Counted from the first letter of the stretch, positions 35,117 through 45,093 are shown. The stretch is 64,000 nt of DNA from Ignatzschineria rhizosphaerae (GCF_022655595.1 NZ_CP093379.1:2228501-2292500); one strand, 5' to 3'. A program made the numbers and translations. Notes: generated by a model from the sequence alone, not told the origin.

Positions 35117-36322
35117 TTACAGCTCTAAAAGCATGCTTGCAGGATCTTCAAGCGACTCTTTAATAGAAACTAAGAAACCAACCGCTTCTGCACCATCGAT
35201 AATTCTGTGGTCATATGAATGTGCAACATACATCATTGGCGCTGCAATAATTTGACCATCTTTCACAATTGGACGCTCATAAGTATTATGCATACCTAAA
35301 ATACCACTTTGTGGTGGGTTAATAATTGGTGTTGAAAGCATTGAACCAAATACACCACCATTGGTAATCGTGAATGTTCCACCGGTCATCTCTTCAAGTG
35401 TTAATGAACCTTCTCTTGCTTTTGTTGCATACTCGATAATTTGCTTTTCAATATCCGCTAAGCTTAATTGGTCTGCATTACGAATAATTGGTACGACAAG
35501 TCCACGTGGTGATGATACTGCAATCCCGATATCAAAATAACCATGATAGATAATATCGTTACCATCAATCGATGCATTCACCGCTGGGTATTTTTTAAGC
35601 GCTTCAACCGCAGCTTTTACGAAGAATGACATAAAGCCAAGCTTCACACCATGTGTTTTTGTAAAGCGATCTTGATACTTCTTACGCATACTCATGACAG
35701 GTTCCATGTTAATTTCATTGAACGTTGTCAGCATTGCGGTTGTATTCGTTGCATCAAGGAGACGCTCTGCAATACGAGCACGTAAACGTGTCATTGGTAC
35801 ACGTTTTTCTACACGCTCACCTGTTGGTACTGCTGCCACTGATGGTGCTTTTGCCGATGCTGATTTTGCACCGCCATTTTTCATGAAGTTTTCGATATCT
35901 TCTTTTAAATGACGACCATTTTTACCTGTTGCTGGGATTTTTGAGATATCTAATTTATTCTCTTCCACTAAACGGCGAACGGTCGGTGACATACCTACAT
36001 CGTCATTTGATTCTGCTTGTGCCGCTGCTGGCGCTGCTTCTGCTTTTGTTTCTGCAGCAGGCGCTGCATCCCCTGCTGGCGCTGCACCTTCTTCGATAAT
36101 TGCAAGTACAGTACCTTCTGTAACGTCAGTGCCTTCCTCAACTTTGATCTCTTTGATCACGCCACTAACTGTCGCAGGAACTTCGAGCATAACTTTATCA
36201 GTTTCAAGATCAACAAGATTTTCACCTTCCTCAATGAAATCGCCAACCTGTTTATGCCATGCTGATAACAACGCATCTGCAACTGACTCTGGTAATACCG
36301 GAACTTTAATTTCAATACTCAT
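35117..36322 (-). CDS. sucB: Dihydrolipoyl succinyltransferase (E2)
   Basis: This 401-residue E2 component of 2-oxoglutarate dehydrogenase has an N-terminal lipoyl domain with the modified Lys in VDLETDKVMLEVPA and a long Ala/Pro-rich linker (about 80-105). The E3-binding domain SPTVRRLVEENKLDISKI follows, and the catalytic domain ends SYDHRIIDGAEAV (His-Asp active site). It lies between sucA and lpdA on the same strand. Confidence 0.96.
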   Translation of the reverse strand: MSIEIKVPVLPESVADALLSAWHKQVGDFIEEGENLVDLETDKVMLEVPATVSGVIKEIKVEEGTDVTEGTVLAIIEEGAAPAGDAAPAAETKAEAAPAAAQAESNDDVGMSPTVRRLVEENKLDISKIPATGKNGRHLKEDIENFMKNGGAKSASAKAPSVAAVPTGERVEKRVPMTRLRARIAERLLDATNTTAMLTTFNEINMEPVMSMRKKYQDRFTKTHGVKLGFMSFFVKAAVEALKKYPAVNASIDGNDIIYHGYFDIGIAVSSPRGLVVPIIRNADQLSLADIEKQIIEYATKAREGSLTLEEMTGGTFTITNGGVFGSMLSTPIINPPQSGILGMHNTYERPIVKDGQIIAAPMMYVAHSYDHRIIDGAEAVGFLVSIKESLEDPASMLLEL

Positions 36323-36466
36323 GGATTTTCTCCTATGTAAAATAATTCTGAAGCTTAATAAATAAGTTTAATTTTTTAAATTGTGAACTTTAAATAGCTT
36401 TATATCGATTTTATGAATTAGTAAGCGAGCGGAATGGTACTCGCTTACCCTCTTCTAAAACCCCAA

Positions 36467-39310
36467 TTATTCGGCTAATGGAATGATTGCATCTAAAAGC
36501 GCTTTCTCTTGTGCCGCATGAACATGGCTGTAACCTACTGCTGGCGCTGCTGCTGCGGGTCTTGTTACAAAGGTTAATGTTTTTGTTGCCACAACAATAT
36601 CTTCTAAGTAAGGGCGAACAAATGTTGCATAACCTTGATTCAAAGGCTCATCTTGAAGGAAGATCACTTCTTTTGCATTTGGATATTTTGCAAGTTCTGC
36701 TGCTAGCACTTTCGTTGGGAATGGATAGATCTCTTCTAAACGAATAATTGCTGTCTTCTCATCTTTAGCCGCTTCACGACGATCTCTAATATCATAGAAA
36801 ATCTTACCTACAGAGATCACAACACGATCTACTTTCGCAGCATCAATGGCATCAATCTCAGGAAGCACAGAGCGGAATGTTCCTTGTGCTAAATCCTCAA
36901 GAACGTTGACTGCTTGGCGATGGCGAAGAAGACTCTTTGGCGTCATCACAACAAGTGGTTTACGATAATCTTGATGCATTTGACGGCGGAACATATGGAA
37001 TGCTTGTGCTGGCGTTGTTGGCACCACAAGACTCATATTATTCTCAGCACAAAGCTCTAAGAAACGCTCAGGTCTTGCAGATGAATGCTCAGGTCCTTGA
37101 CCTTCATAACCGTGTGGTAAAAGCATCACTAAACCATTATAACGATTCCATTTTGTTTCACCTGCGGCAATAAACTGGTCAATCACAACTTGCGCGCCGT
37201 TCACAAAGTCACCAAATTGCGCTTCCCAAATCACAAGTGCATTGGGCTCTGTCGCGGCATAACCAAATTCAAAACCAAGAACTCCCGCTTCTGACAAGAT
37301 CGAGTCAATAACCGTGAAGTTCGCTTGATCATGAGTTAAATGCTGCAACGGAATATGGGTATTACCATCTTCTTGGTTGTGATAAACCGCGTGACGATGG
37401 AAGAATGTTCCACGACCTGAATCTTGCCCTGTAATACGAATTGGGTAACCTTCTTCTAAAAGCGTTGCATAAGCCATGATTTCTGCAAAGCCCCAATCCA
37501 TTTCAATCTCACCTTCTCCCATTTTGAGCCGGTTTTCATGAATACGTTGCACTCGATTGTGTAACTTAAAGCCCTCAGGAAGCTTATCCATAATACGTGC
37601 AATCTCTGTAATTCTTGAGGTGACAACACCTGTTTCTGGAACTACAGGACCTTCTTCATCGAAGCGGTCATGCATTTTTGAGATTTTTTCCCATTTTTGC
37701 TTATAGGTACTATTGATTGATTCAACCGTTGGGAAACCTACAGGTTTACCCTCTTCAAGTTTGTCACGATACTCTTTTGTATACGCTTTGAAATCATCTT
37801 CTGTAATAATGCCTTTAGCAATAAGCTGATCTGCATAAATACGTGCAGGGGTTGCATGTTTACGCACTTTTTTATACATCATTGGCTGTGTTGCACTTGG
37901 CTCATCTGCTTCGTTATGGCCAAGTTTACGGTAACAAACAAGATCAACCACCACATCTTTATTAAAGGTATTACGGTAACCTAATGCTAATTGCATCACA
38001 TGTTTTACCGCTTCAGGATCATCCCCATTCACATGAAGTACTGGCGCCTGAACAATTTTTGCAGCATCTGTACAGTATTCTGAAGAACGCGCATCTAAAA
38101 GATTTGAAGTTGTAAATCCAACGCGGTTATCAACAACAATATGAACGGTTCCCCCTGTTGTATAACCACGAACTTGTGACATTTGAAGTGTTTCAAGTAC
38201 AATCCCTTGGCCTGCAAATGCTGCATCTCCATGAATTAATACTGGTAATACCGTATTAAAGGGTAATTGCCCGATAGGTGTGCCGGCAGAAATACGGCGC
38301 TCTAAACGCGCACGAACAGAACCTTCAACCACAGGATTAACAATCTCTAAGTGAGAAGGGTTAAACGCTAATGCAAGGTGCACTGGTGGGTTATTAGGCG
38401 TTGCTTGTACTGATGAAGAGAAACCCATATGGTATTTCACATCCCCAGAACCTTTAGTAAAGGTAGGTACACCATCAAACTCATCAAAGAGTAATTTAGG
38501 CGCTTTACCTAAAATATTCACAAGCGTGTTTAAACGCCCACGGTGCGCCATACCAATAACGATCTCTTCTGCACCAAAATTTGAAGCGCCCACAACCATC
38601 TCATGAAGCATTGGGATCAATGCATCCCCACCTTCTAATGAGAATCGTTTTTGCCCCACATAACGGGTATGAAGATAGCGCTCTAAACCATCGGCTGCGA
38701 CAAGCTCTTTTAACGTCTCTTTGCGCTCTTCATCTGTAAAGCGGTAGTTATCTTGAACTTCTTCAAGTCGCTTTCTAAGCCAGATACGCTCTTCATCTTT
38801 TGTGATGTGCTCAATCTCAACACCAATGTGTCCGATATAAGTACGTTGAACAGTATCAAGAATCTCACGAAGCGTCATCTCAGATTTACCAGCTAAGCCG
38901 CCTGTTCTAAAAACCGTTCCCATATCCATTTCTGTTAAACCAAAAAAGCCAGGGTTTAACTCTGGAACATTGGGAAGTTCACGTAAATGAAGAGGGCATA
39001 AGTCTGCTACTTGATGCCCTCTACGGCGATATTCCCCAATTAAGTTTAATACCGCAACTTGTTTTTCTAAAAATGCCTCATCAACACTGCCACCTTGAGA
39101 ATGACCGTGCTGTCGTCGCATCTCTTCAAACGCTCTTTTAATAGGTCCTTGTGCAATATCTTGCTCGCCCTTAAACTGCGCAAAATAATCCTGCCACTCT
39201 TTTGAGACAGTAGTAGGATCTTCAAGATAGGACTCAAACATTTCTTCGACATACGTCTGATTGGCACCATTTAGTGCCGACGTTTCTCTAAACTCATCTA
39301 TTAGTTTCAT
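36467..39310 (-). CDS. sucA: 2-Oxoglutarate dehydrogenase E1
   Basis: This 947-residue thiamine-diphosphate enzyme decarboxylates 2-oxoglutarate in the TCA cycle. The N-terminal E2-binding segment (YVEEMFESYLEDPTTVSKEW), the ThDP region (GMAHRGRLNTLVN, GDAAFAGQG) and the C-terminal LPHGYEGQGPEHSSAR are canonical. It is the first gene of sucAB-lpdA and divergent from oxyR across 243 bp. No sdh or sucCD genes are adjacent. Confidence 0.97.
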   Translation of the reverse strand: MKLIDEFRETSALNGANQTYVEEMFESYLEDPTTVSKEWQDYFAQFKGEQDIAQGPIKRAFEEMRRQHGHSQGGSVDEAFLEKQVAVLNLIGEYRRRGHQVADLCPLHLRELPNVPELNPGFFGLTEMDMGTVFRTGGLAGKSEMTLREILDTVQRTYIGHIGVEIEHITKDEERIWLRKRLEEVQDNYRFTDEERKETLKELVAADGLERYLHTRYVGQKRFSLEGGDALIPMLHEMVVGASNFGAEEIVIGMAHRGRLNTLVNILGKAPKLLFDEFDGVPTFTKGSGDVKYHMGFSSSVQATPNNPPVHLALAFNPSHLEIVNPVVEGSVRARLERRISAGTPIGQLPFNTVLPVLIHGDAAFAGQGIVLETLQMSQVRGYTTGGTVHIVVDNRVGFTTSNLLDARSSEYCTDAAKIVQAPVLHVNGDDPEAVKHVMQLALGYRNTFNKDVVVDLVCYRKLGHNEADEPSATQPMMYKKVRKHATPARIYADQLIAKGIITEDDFKAYTKEYRDKLEEGKPVGFPTVESINSTYKQKWEKISKMHDRFDEEGPVVPETGVVTSRITEIARIMDKLPEGFKLHNRVQRIHENRLKMGEGEIEMDWGFAEIMAYATLLEEGYPIRITGQDSGRGTFFHRHAVYHNQEDGNTHIPLQHLTHDQANFTVIDSILSEAGVLGFEFGYAATEPNALVIWEAQFGDFVNGAQVVIDQFIAAGETKWNRYNGLVMLLPHGYEGQGPEHSSARPERFLELCAENNMSLVVPTTPAQAFHMFRRQMHQDYRKPLVVMTPKSLLRHRQAVNVLEDLAQGTFRSVLPEIDAIDAAKVDRVVISVGKIFYDIRDRREAAKDEKTAIIRLEEIYPFPTKVLAAELAKYPNAKEVIFLQDEPLNQGYATFVRPYLEDIVVATKTLTFVTRPAAAAPAVGYSHVHAAQEKALLDAIIPLAE

Positions 39311-39553
39311 AGTTATCGCTCACATATATGTAGTCTAAAATTGATAGGAAATTAAAAAGAAAGAAATTGTTCCCATTATACCCGATTTTTCTCAATTTCG
39401 TGCAATAAGTCCGCTACGCTAACCCCTGCATTTTTTGTTTTTTTTATGACGGTTAAAAATAGGATTTGAAATGTTTATTTAAAATTACATTAATGCAAAT
39501 GTGTTAGTATGTAAATCATTCACTATATTAATGTTTACTTATGGGAATAACGC
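39311..39553. promoter_or_regulatory. Divergent sucA / oxyR control region
   Basis: This 243-bp AT-rich spacer separates two divergent starts. Near oxyR, an AT-rich run with ATTACATTAATGCAAATGTG and ATTCACTATATTAATG could hold an OxyR site and a promoter, but no match to a consensus is strong enough to call. OxyR is commonly autoregulated from such regions. Confidence 0.35.
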
Positions 39554-40426
39554 ATGAAATTAAATGAACTTCGGTACTTTATCGCTGTTGCTGAAGAGAG
39601 ACATTTTGGGCGTGCAGCTCAAAAATGCTTCATCTCTCAACCTGCTTTATCCATTGGTATTAAGAACTTAGAAGCATCTATGGATGTATCGCTCTTTGAG
39701 CGAACCACAAATGAAGTTCTTCTCACCCCTGAAGGCGAAAAAGCACTACCTAAGGCTAGAAGAATTTTTGAACTCGTTGATGAACTCCTATCTCTTAGTA
39801 AAGAATCCGATTCGATCGATGGTCGCTTCAACCTTGGCATCATCTTTACGATCGCGCCTTACTTACTCCCGAAAATGATTCCATCATTACGAGCAGCCGC
39901 ACCAGATTTACAGCTTAACCTCTTTGAAAACATGACAGATAGCTTGCTACCGATGTTAAAAACAGGGGAAATTGATGCGGCGATTTTAGCACTTCCAATT
40001 GCTGATCCTACTTTTGAAGTGATCGAGCTTTATGAAGAGCCTTTCTATGTGATTACCCCAAAAAATCATCCGCTTAATGAGAAAACAGAAATTTCTCCGG
40101 ATGAGATCCATGAGTATGATCCCTTACTTCTCAATATAGGACACTGCTTTAGAGATCAGGTATTAGATCGCTGTAAAGAGATTAATGCGACAAATTCTCA
40201 TCACCACTCTTTAGAGACGATTCGTAATATTGTGGCTGCAGGGCATCAAATTTCTGTACTGCCTAAGTACGCCTTAACAGATGACCATCTAGGGGAGCTC
40301 TTGCATTATATTCCTTTCACAGAACCAGTTCCTACCCGAAAAGTGGCACTTGTTTATCGGAAAGAATTTACACAGATGCGCAAAATTGAGACAATTGCGA
40401 AATGTATTCAAGATCTTAACCTTTAA
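39554..40426 (+). CDS. oxyR: Hydrogen-peroxide sensor regulator OxyR
   Basis: This 290-residue LysR-type regulator has an N-terminal winged HTH (YFIAVAEERHFGRAAQKCFISQPALS). The redox Cys pair is Cys198 (NIGHCFRDQ) and Cys207 (VLDRCKE), nine residues apart as in E. coli Cys199/Cys208. Disulfide formation by peroxide activates transcription of antioxidant genes. It sits 28 bp upstream of moaA on the same strand, an unusual pairing that suggests co-transcription. Confidence 0.93.
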   Translation: MKLNELRYFIAVAEERHFGRAAQKCFISQPALSIGIKNLEASMDVSLFERTTNEVLLTPEGEKALPKARRIFELVDELLSLSKESDSIDGRFNLGIIFTIAPYLLPKMIPSLRAAAPDLQLNLFENMTDSLLPMLKTGEIDAAILALPIADPTFEVIELYEEPFYVITPKNHPLNEKTEISPDEIHEYDPLLLNIGHCFRDQVLDRCKEINATNSHHHSLETIRNIVAAGHQISVLPKYALTDDHLGELLHYIPFTEPVPTRKVALVYRKEFTQMRKIETIAKCIQDLNL

Positions 40427-40454
40427 ACCAACAGTATATTCAAGGAAGAATCAG

Positions 40455-41429
40455 ATGTTAATTGATCAGTTCGGACGAAAAATTGACTATGTGCGAATCT
40501 CAGTCACAGATCGCTGTGATCTGCGTTGCACTTACTGTATTCCTAAAGGATTTAAAGGCTTTGAGGTTAACAAAAACTGGCTCACCTTCGATGAGATCAT
40601 TCGTGTTGTTTCCGCATTTTCAGCAATGGGAACCGACCATTATAGAATCACAGGAGGCGAGCCACTTCTTCGCAAAGATGTGACTGAGCTTATTCGCCAC
40701 ATAAAAGAGATCCCAACTATTAAAGATCTCTCCATGACCACAAATGCAACGCAGCTTGAAAAACATGCAAAAGGACTTAAAGCCGCAGGGCTTGATCGCT
40801 TAAATATTAGCCTTGATTCTATCAATCCCTTAACCGTGCATCAGATCACCGGCAATGATTGTATAGAAAAAGTAAAACAGGGGATTTTTGCGGCGAAAGA
40901 TGCTGGCTTTGAAACCATTAAAATCAATATGGTGCCAATGATTGGTGTTAATGATAAAGACATTGATGCCATGATTAAATTCTGTATGGATAATGGGTTA
41001 ATCTTACGCCTTATCGAAGCGATGCCAATGGGAAGCACGGGGCAAAATACAGAAGGTGAGGATTTAACAATACTCCTTGAATCTCTGCGTCACAAATATG
41101 GCTTAATCGATTCTACAAAATCACTAGGACAAGGTCCTGCTAAATATTATGAATCCCCCGATGGCTCATTCACCTTTGGTCTTATTACCCCTATGAGTCA
41201 GCATTTTTGTGATGCTTGCAACCGGGTTCGTATGTCTGTAGATGGCACGCTCTATATGTGCTTAGGACAAGAAGAAGCCTTCCCTCTTCGAGAAATGCTA
41301 CGAGATAACTGCACAGATGAAGAGTTACAAACAGCCATTCGTAAAGCTGTTGACCTTAAACCCCACAAACATGAATTCACAACGGATGCTACAAAAATTC
41401 AACGAATTATGTCGATGACCGGCGGTTAA
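40455..41429 (+). CDS. moaA: GTP 3',8-cyclase (molybdenum cofactor synthesis)
   Basis: This 324-residue radical-SAM enzyme catalyses the first step of molybdopterin synthesis. The N-terminal cluster motif is CDLRCTYCIPKG. The C-terminal cluster has Cys residues in CDACNRVRMSVDG and MCLG. The protein ends in the conserved Gly-Gly. ATG 40455 follows AAGGAAG; an upstream in-frame ATG at 40350 lies inside oxyR and is rejected. No other moa or moe genes are visible nearby. Confidence 0.96.
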   Translation: MLIDQFGRKIDYVRISVTDRCDLRCTYCIPKGFKGFEVNKNWLTFDEIIRVVSAFSAMGTDHYRITGGEPLLRKDVTELIRHIKEIPTIKDLSMTTNATQLEKHAKGLKAAGLDRLNISLDSINPLTVHQITGNDCIEKVKQGIFAAKDAGFETIKINMVPMIGVNDKDIDAMIKFCMDNGLILRLIEAMPMGSTGQNTEGEDLTILLESLRHKYGLIDSTKSLGQGPAKYYESPDGSFTFGLITPMSQHFCDACNRVRMSVDGTLYMCLGQEEAFPLREMLRDNCTDEELQTAIRKAVDLKPHKHEFTTDATKIQRIMSMTGG

Positions 41430-41534
41430 CTTGCTACACTAAGCGAAGATAGATTATAAATGCCGGATTGTTTTATAATCATAACAATTGGCAGCGAAAT
41501 AGATTCCAGATTATTAAAAATTACGGAGTGGAAA

Positions 41535-41741
41535 ATGAACAAGCAATATGGTGTAAAAATGACTCTTCCAAAGCATTCTACTTACCTTAGAGAGAATCTT
41601 TTAGGAAGTGATTTTAGTGCAGAAAGATGGTTTGATAGCGCCGAAGCTCGCCAAAAATTCTTAGATTCATACCAACAAGATTTCCTCTACTATCGTATTG
41701 GTGATCGCCCACGTTATAAATATGAATTGATTGAAAAATAA
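41535..41741 (+). CDS. Conserved-looking small hypothetical protein (68 aa)
   Basis: ATG 41535 has ACGGAG nine bases upstream; the longer frame starting at 41460 has none. The product (MNKQYGVKMTLPKHS ... WFDSAEARQKFLDSYQ) is soluble and charged, with no Cys or membrane segment. It is followed by a strong terminator, which supports a real gene. I do not recognise its family. Confidence 0.55.
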   Translation: MNKQYGVKMTLPKHSTYLRENLLGSDFSAERWFDSAEARQKFLDSYQQDFLYYRIGDRPRYKYELIEK

Positions 41742-41768
41742 TCTCCCTAAAAATACAAACTAACACTT

Positions 41769-41795
41769 AAAAGCCCACAAAATGTGGGCTTTTTT
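41769..41795 (+). terminator. Terminator after 68-aa gene
   Basis: AAAAGCCCACA (41769-41779) and TGTGGGCTTTT (41783-41793) are followed by further T. The strong stem ends the oxyR-moaA / small-gene side. Confidence 0.88.
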
Positions 41796-42007
41796 AATGC
41801 TTCATCGATTTATCTGTCTTATGTAGTCAAACCTATAATAGTCGATTGAAAGGCTACTGAACCAGATTCTTGCACATCGGTAATGAGAAGGCGTAACAGC
41901 CATTTTACTCAACATCATGCTGCTGATTTGTACATACACCGCTTTACTTTCAACGACCATATTTCCCAAACAAAGCCAATAAATATTGAAATATAAACAC
42001 AAAGAAA

Positions 42008-42035
42008 AACCCTAATGAATTGCTTCATTAGGGTT
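42008..42035 (-). terminator. tRNA-Arg terminator (copy 1)
   Basis: AACCCTAATGAA, loop TTGC and TTCATTAGGGTT form a 12-bp stem with a T-rich tail on the minus strand. It recurs at 42805-42832 after the second tRNA-Arg. Confidence 0.85.
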
Positions 42036-42042
42036 ATCTATA

Positions 42043-42119
<77 letters not shown>

Positions 42120-42183
42120 TTAACTAAGATGAGTAGTATACATCATTTGAAAATCCTGTCAAACTTCGATTAAAAGTTATTCA

Positions 42184-42610
42184 AAATAGCTTGCATGATA
42201 CCGGATAGAACGATCATGTGCTTCTCACTGTCAATATACCGGTCTTGAGTTAGTTTTTAGTATTTTCTCCCACTCACTTCTTAAGGTCTTAATATTGATC
42301 CAAATACGCTTGCACGATGCCGGATAGAACAATCATGTGATTCTGATAGCTGAAGTGCCGGCATAAGAATTTTCAAGATTTCCGCTTTCCCTCTTCTTAG
42401 ATTTCAATATTGATACAAATACACTTTGCGTGACGCCGGATAGAATGATCATGTGCTTTTCATTACTGATGCGCTAGCAGTGAGTTAGCTTTAAGTATAT
42501 TCTTTCACTCTCTTCTTGAGTCTTAATATCGATCCAAATACACTTTGCATGATGCCGGATAGAATGATCATGTACTTTTCACTGTTGATATGCCGGCATT
42601 GTTGTTTTTC
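42184..42610. repeat. Four-unit tandem repeat, period 116-119 bp
   Basis: The segment CCGGATAGAA occurs at 42201, 42320, 42436 and 42555, spaced 119, 116 and 119 bp. Each is flanked by the same context: AAATA-GCTTGCATGATG before, GATCATGTGCTTTTCA after. Most units end in a TGCCGGCAT-like arm that can pair with ATGCCGG at the unit start. The spacing and the lack of short invariant repeats exclude CRISPR. The core is shared with the MITE-like elements, so this looks like an amplified internal fragment of that family. Confidence 0.7.
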
Positions 42611-42804
42611 TCATTGAGATCATTATTTTAATAGAAGTAGGTTCATCATTGCTGGCACGGGATTGATAAAAAGCTGCAAGCATTCTCCCCAGCCCTGCAT
42701 CAGCCTTAAAAAGATTTTAACACCTGCTAGAAACCCTCCTCCTTCACCTTTCGTAAAAATCCATACTAAGCAAAACGACCAATAGGAAATAACAGGCAAA
42801 GAAA

Positions 42805-42832
42805 AACCCTAATGAATTGCTTCATTAGGGTT
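42805..42832 (-). terminator. tRNA-Arg terminator (copy 2)
   Basis: The same hairpin as at 42008-42035 (AACCCTAATGAA / TTCATTAGGGTT), eight bases past the CCA end of the second tRNA-Arg. Confidence 0.85.
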
Positions 42833-42839
42833 ATCTATA

Positions 42840-42916
<77 letters not shown>

Positions 42917-43002
42917 TTAACTAAGATGTGTAGTATACATCATATTAGATCGCTCGCAACATTCTGCAAACTCTTTATTCACAATCCCCGTTTCTCAACA
43001 TC

Positions 43003-43383
43003 TTAAAACAGATATGGTCTCATGAGCGCCATATATACAACGCCCATTGCCATAAAGTTAGCCACTAAATAAGCGATTAAACGACTAGAAAGCACCAAAC
43101 GCTGTCTCATTGCGAAGAAAGCAAAGACAATATAGAGTACGACAAAAAGCAATTTAACACCAAGCCAACTACCATTTGCGCTAAATGGATTAATGCTTAA
43201 TGTTACAGCCAATAAAATCCCTGTTAACAAAAGAAACGTATCAACAACATGCGGCACGATGCGTGTCCATTTCGGTCTTTTTACTAAAAAATATTTCCAA
43301 AAACGAAAATTAAAAAAGATGATTGAAAAAGCGGCCAACATAATATGCGTATGTTTTATTCCCATATAGGCTTCTGCTAACAT
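43003..43383 (-). CDS. SirB2-family membrane protein
   Basis: This 126-residue SirB2-type integral membrane protein has four hydrophobic helices and the typical N-terminus GIKHTHIMLAAFSIIFFNFRF, then RIVPHVVDTFLLLTGI. The family role is unknown, and it was named for a gene near a Salmonella regulator. It lies 15 bp after the dehydrogenase gene on the same strand, so the two are probably co-transcribed. Confidence 0.85.
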   Translation of the reverse strand: MLAEAYMGIKHTHIMLAAFSIIFFNFRFWKYFLVKRPKWTRIVPHVVDTFLLLTGILLAVTLSINPFSANGSWLGVKLLFVVLYIVFAFFAMRQRLVLSSRLIAYLVANFMAMGVVYMALMRPYLF

Positions 43384-43398
43384 TACTATTTCCTTATT

Positions 43399-44346
43399 TT
43401 AGTTAACGATATTTATCGGTTTTCCCGCAACGAACTGATTGATATTATTCATTAAAAGAGCCACAAGCTGATCGAGCGCTTCTTCACTTGCAAATGCGGT
43501 ATGTGGTGTAATGATAAAGTTTCCTAAATCGTTTGCAAGTAATGGATTATCAGGCTTTGGCGGTTCTGTTGTTAAAACATCAACGCCTGCACCACCAACG
43601 CGTCCTTCACGTAGAGCTTTTGCTAAAGCAGCCTCATTAATTAACCCACCACGACTCACATTTAACAAAATCACATCATCTTTCATGCGCGCAATTTCTG
43701 CCTCTGAAATCATATCTTTAGTCTCTGGCGTTAAGGGTGCATGAAGCGAGTAAACATCACTTGATGTTAAAACTTCTTCAAATGGCGTATACCCTTCACG
43801 AACTTCGCTTGCATTTTGACGCTCTGAAAAGAGGACTTTCATGCCAAAACTCTGTGCATACTTTGCAAACTGAGACCCAATACTTCCCTTACCAAAGATC
43901 CCTAACGTCTTGCCTTTAAGCTCAAAGATAGGCGCCCCAAAAATTGAGAAAAACTCAGATCGCTGCCACTCACCATCACGCATTCGGGGTTCATAAAGCG
44001 GTAAACGGTGCATCAAAGAGATCATCATCATAAAAGCATGTTCTGCAACAGCAGTTGTACTATACCCCGCAACATTACAAACCATAATGCCAAGCTCTTT
44101 CGCTGCCGCAATATCTACAACGTTATAACCTGTTGCCGCAACTGCAATAAGTTTTAATTGAGGATTTGCAACCATTGCTGCTCGATCAATCACAACTTTA
44201 TTAGTAATCGCAATCTCATGCCCTTCGAGTGCCTTAGCTACTTCATCTTTCGGGCAATTATCAATATTGGTTAATTCATATGGAAAATTAAAATCCAACT
44301 TAAAACGGCTTAATGTTCCTTGATCTAGAAAAACAATCTTTTTCAT
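43399..44346 (-). CDS. D-2-hydroxyacid dehydrogenase
   Basis: This 315-residue NAD-dependent dehydrogenase has a Rossmann motif (LGIFGKGSIGSQFA), catalytic Arg in LLNVSRGGLINE, Glu in GVDVLTTEPP and His in ITPHTAFAS. The sequence is close to glycerate/hydroxypyruvate reductases, but the exact substrate cannot be fixed. It is the first gene before SirB2. Confidence 0.88.
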   Translation of the reverse strand: MKKIVFLDQGTLSRFKLDFNFPYELTNIDNCPKDEVAKALEGHEIAITNKVVIDRAAMVANPQLKLIAVAATGYNVVDIAAAKELGIMVCNVAGYSTTAVAEHAFMMMISLMHRLPLYEPRMRDGEWQRSEFFSIFGAPIFELKGKTLGIFGKGSIGSQFAKYAQSFGMKVLFSERQNASEVREGYTPFEEVLTSSDVYSLHAPLTPETKDMISEAEIARMKDDVILLNVSRGGLINEAALAKALREGRVGGAGVDVLTTEPPKPDNPLLANDLGNFIITPHTAFASEEALDQLVALLMNNINQFVAGKPINIVN

Positions 44347-44411
44347 TCTCTACTCCCCATTCGTTATTATTTATCGTTAATGAAACCTTCATTATTATGA
44401 TCATTACAAAA

Positions 44412-44445
44412 AAAAGCTATAGAAACCTCTCTTTCTATAGCTTTT
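44412..44445 (-). terminator. Terminator of smpB
   Basis: AAAAGCTATAGAAA (44412-44425) pairs with TTTCTATAGCTTTT (44432-44445). A run of A on the left gives the T tract for the leftward smpB gene. Confidence 0.87.
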
Positions 44446-44452
44446 CTGAAAA

Positions 44453-44932
44453 CTAGCGATGCTCGTGGCGCATTAAGCGCTGTTTTTCACGATCCCAGTC
44501 ACGCTCTTTAATCGTTGCCCGCTTATCATGGTCTTTCTTACCCTTCGCAAGGCCAACTTCAACCTTCACCATTCCCTTCTTCCAATAGAGGCTTAATGGC
44601 ACTAAGGTATATCCTTTTTGATCCACAGCACCTACTAAGCGGTCAATCTCTCGACGATGAAGGAAGAGCTTTCGAGTTCTTGTATCATCGGCAAAGATAT
44701 GGGTAGAAGCAGAAAGTAATGGCGTAATTCTTGATCCTATCAAAAACACCTCTCCATTTTTAACTTGTACATACGCTTCTGATAGCTGCCCTTGCCCCTC
44801 TCGTAGACTCTTTACTTCCCAGCCTTGAAGCTCAACACCGGCTTCAATCTTTTCTTCAATAAAATAATCATGATAAGCGCGGCGATTGCCGGCAATCTGC
44901 GCGCTACCTTGTTGTCCTTTTTTCTTAGACAT
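44453..44932 (-). CDS. smpB: tmRNA-binding protein SmpB
   Basis: This 159-residue protein partners tmRNA in ribosome rescue. It shows the family pattern [31 protein letters not shown] and a basic C-terminal tail ([16 protein letters not shown]) that enters the empty mRNA channel. It is monocistronic. The tmRNA gene itself appears to be the target of the prophage at the left of the window. Confidence 0.96.
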   Translation of the reverse strand: MSKKKGQQGSAQIAGNRRAYHDYFIEEKIEAGVELQGWEVKSLREGQGQLSEAYVQVKNGEVFLIGSRITPLLSASTHIFADDTRTRKLFLHRREIDRLVGAVDQKGYTLVPLSLYWKKGMVKVEVGLAKGKKDHDKRATIKERDWDREKQRLMRHEHR

Positions 44933-45093
44933 TTTAAATCCTCATTAATCATCCCAAATAGCCCATAGATCTCTCTAAACACTATCTGTAAGTCCCATGT
45001 TTTATCATGGTCGAGGCTCTATTTTAGTATAAATCATCCGTTTTGGCATTTTCTCTTTTTAAGAGGATTAAAATATTATAACAACTCTTATTA

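Larger units (their letters stand above)
42120..42839. other. Repeat-filled spacer between tRNA-Arg genes
   Basis: The 720 bp between the two tRNAs contain no gene. They hold the four-unit tandem repeat (42184-42610), a GCTGGCACGGGAT...CCAGCCCTGCAT block at 42653-42705 (also near 55240-55290) and the second terminator. Confidence 0.65.

Noticed and set aside
40350-40454. Longer N-terminus for MoaA
   Set aside because: It would start inside oxyR, lacks a ribosome site and adds residues not found in MoaA; ATG 40455 has AAGGAAG.
41820-42000. A further MITE-like element before tRNA-Arg copy 1
   Set aside because: It contains ATAGTCGATTGAAAGG and an inverted core-like segment, but the ends are too diverged to define; not listed as a feature.
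42184-42610. Possible CRISPR array
   Set aside because: Units are 116-119 bp and related along most of their length, with no 25-40 bp invariant repeats or unique spacers, and no cas genes are present.
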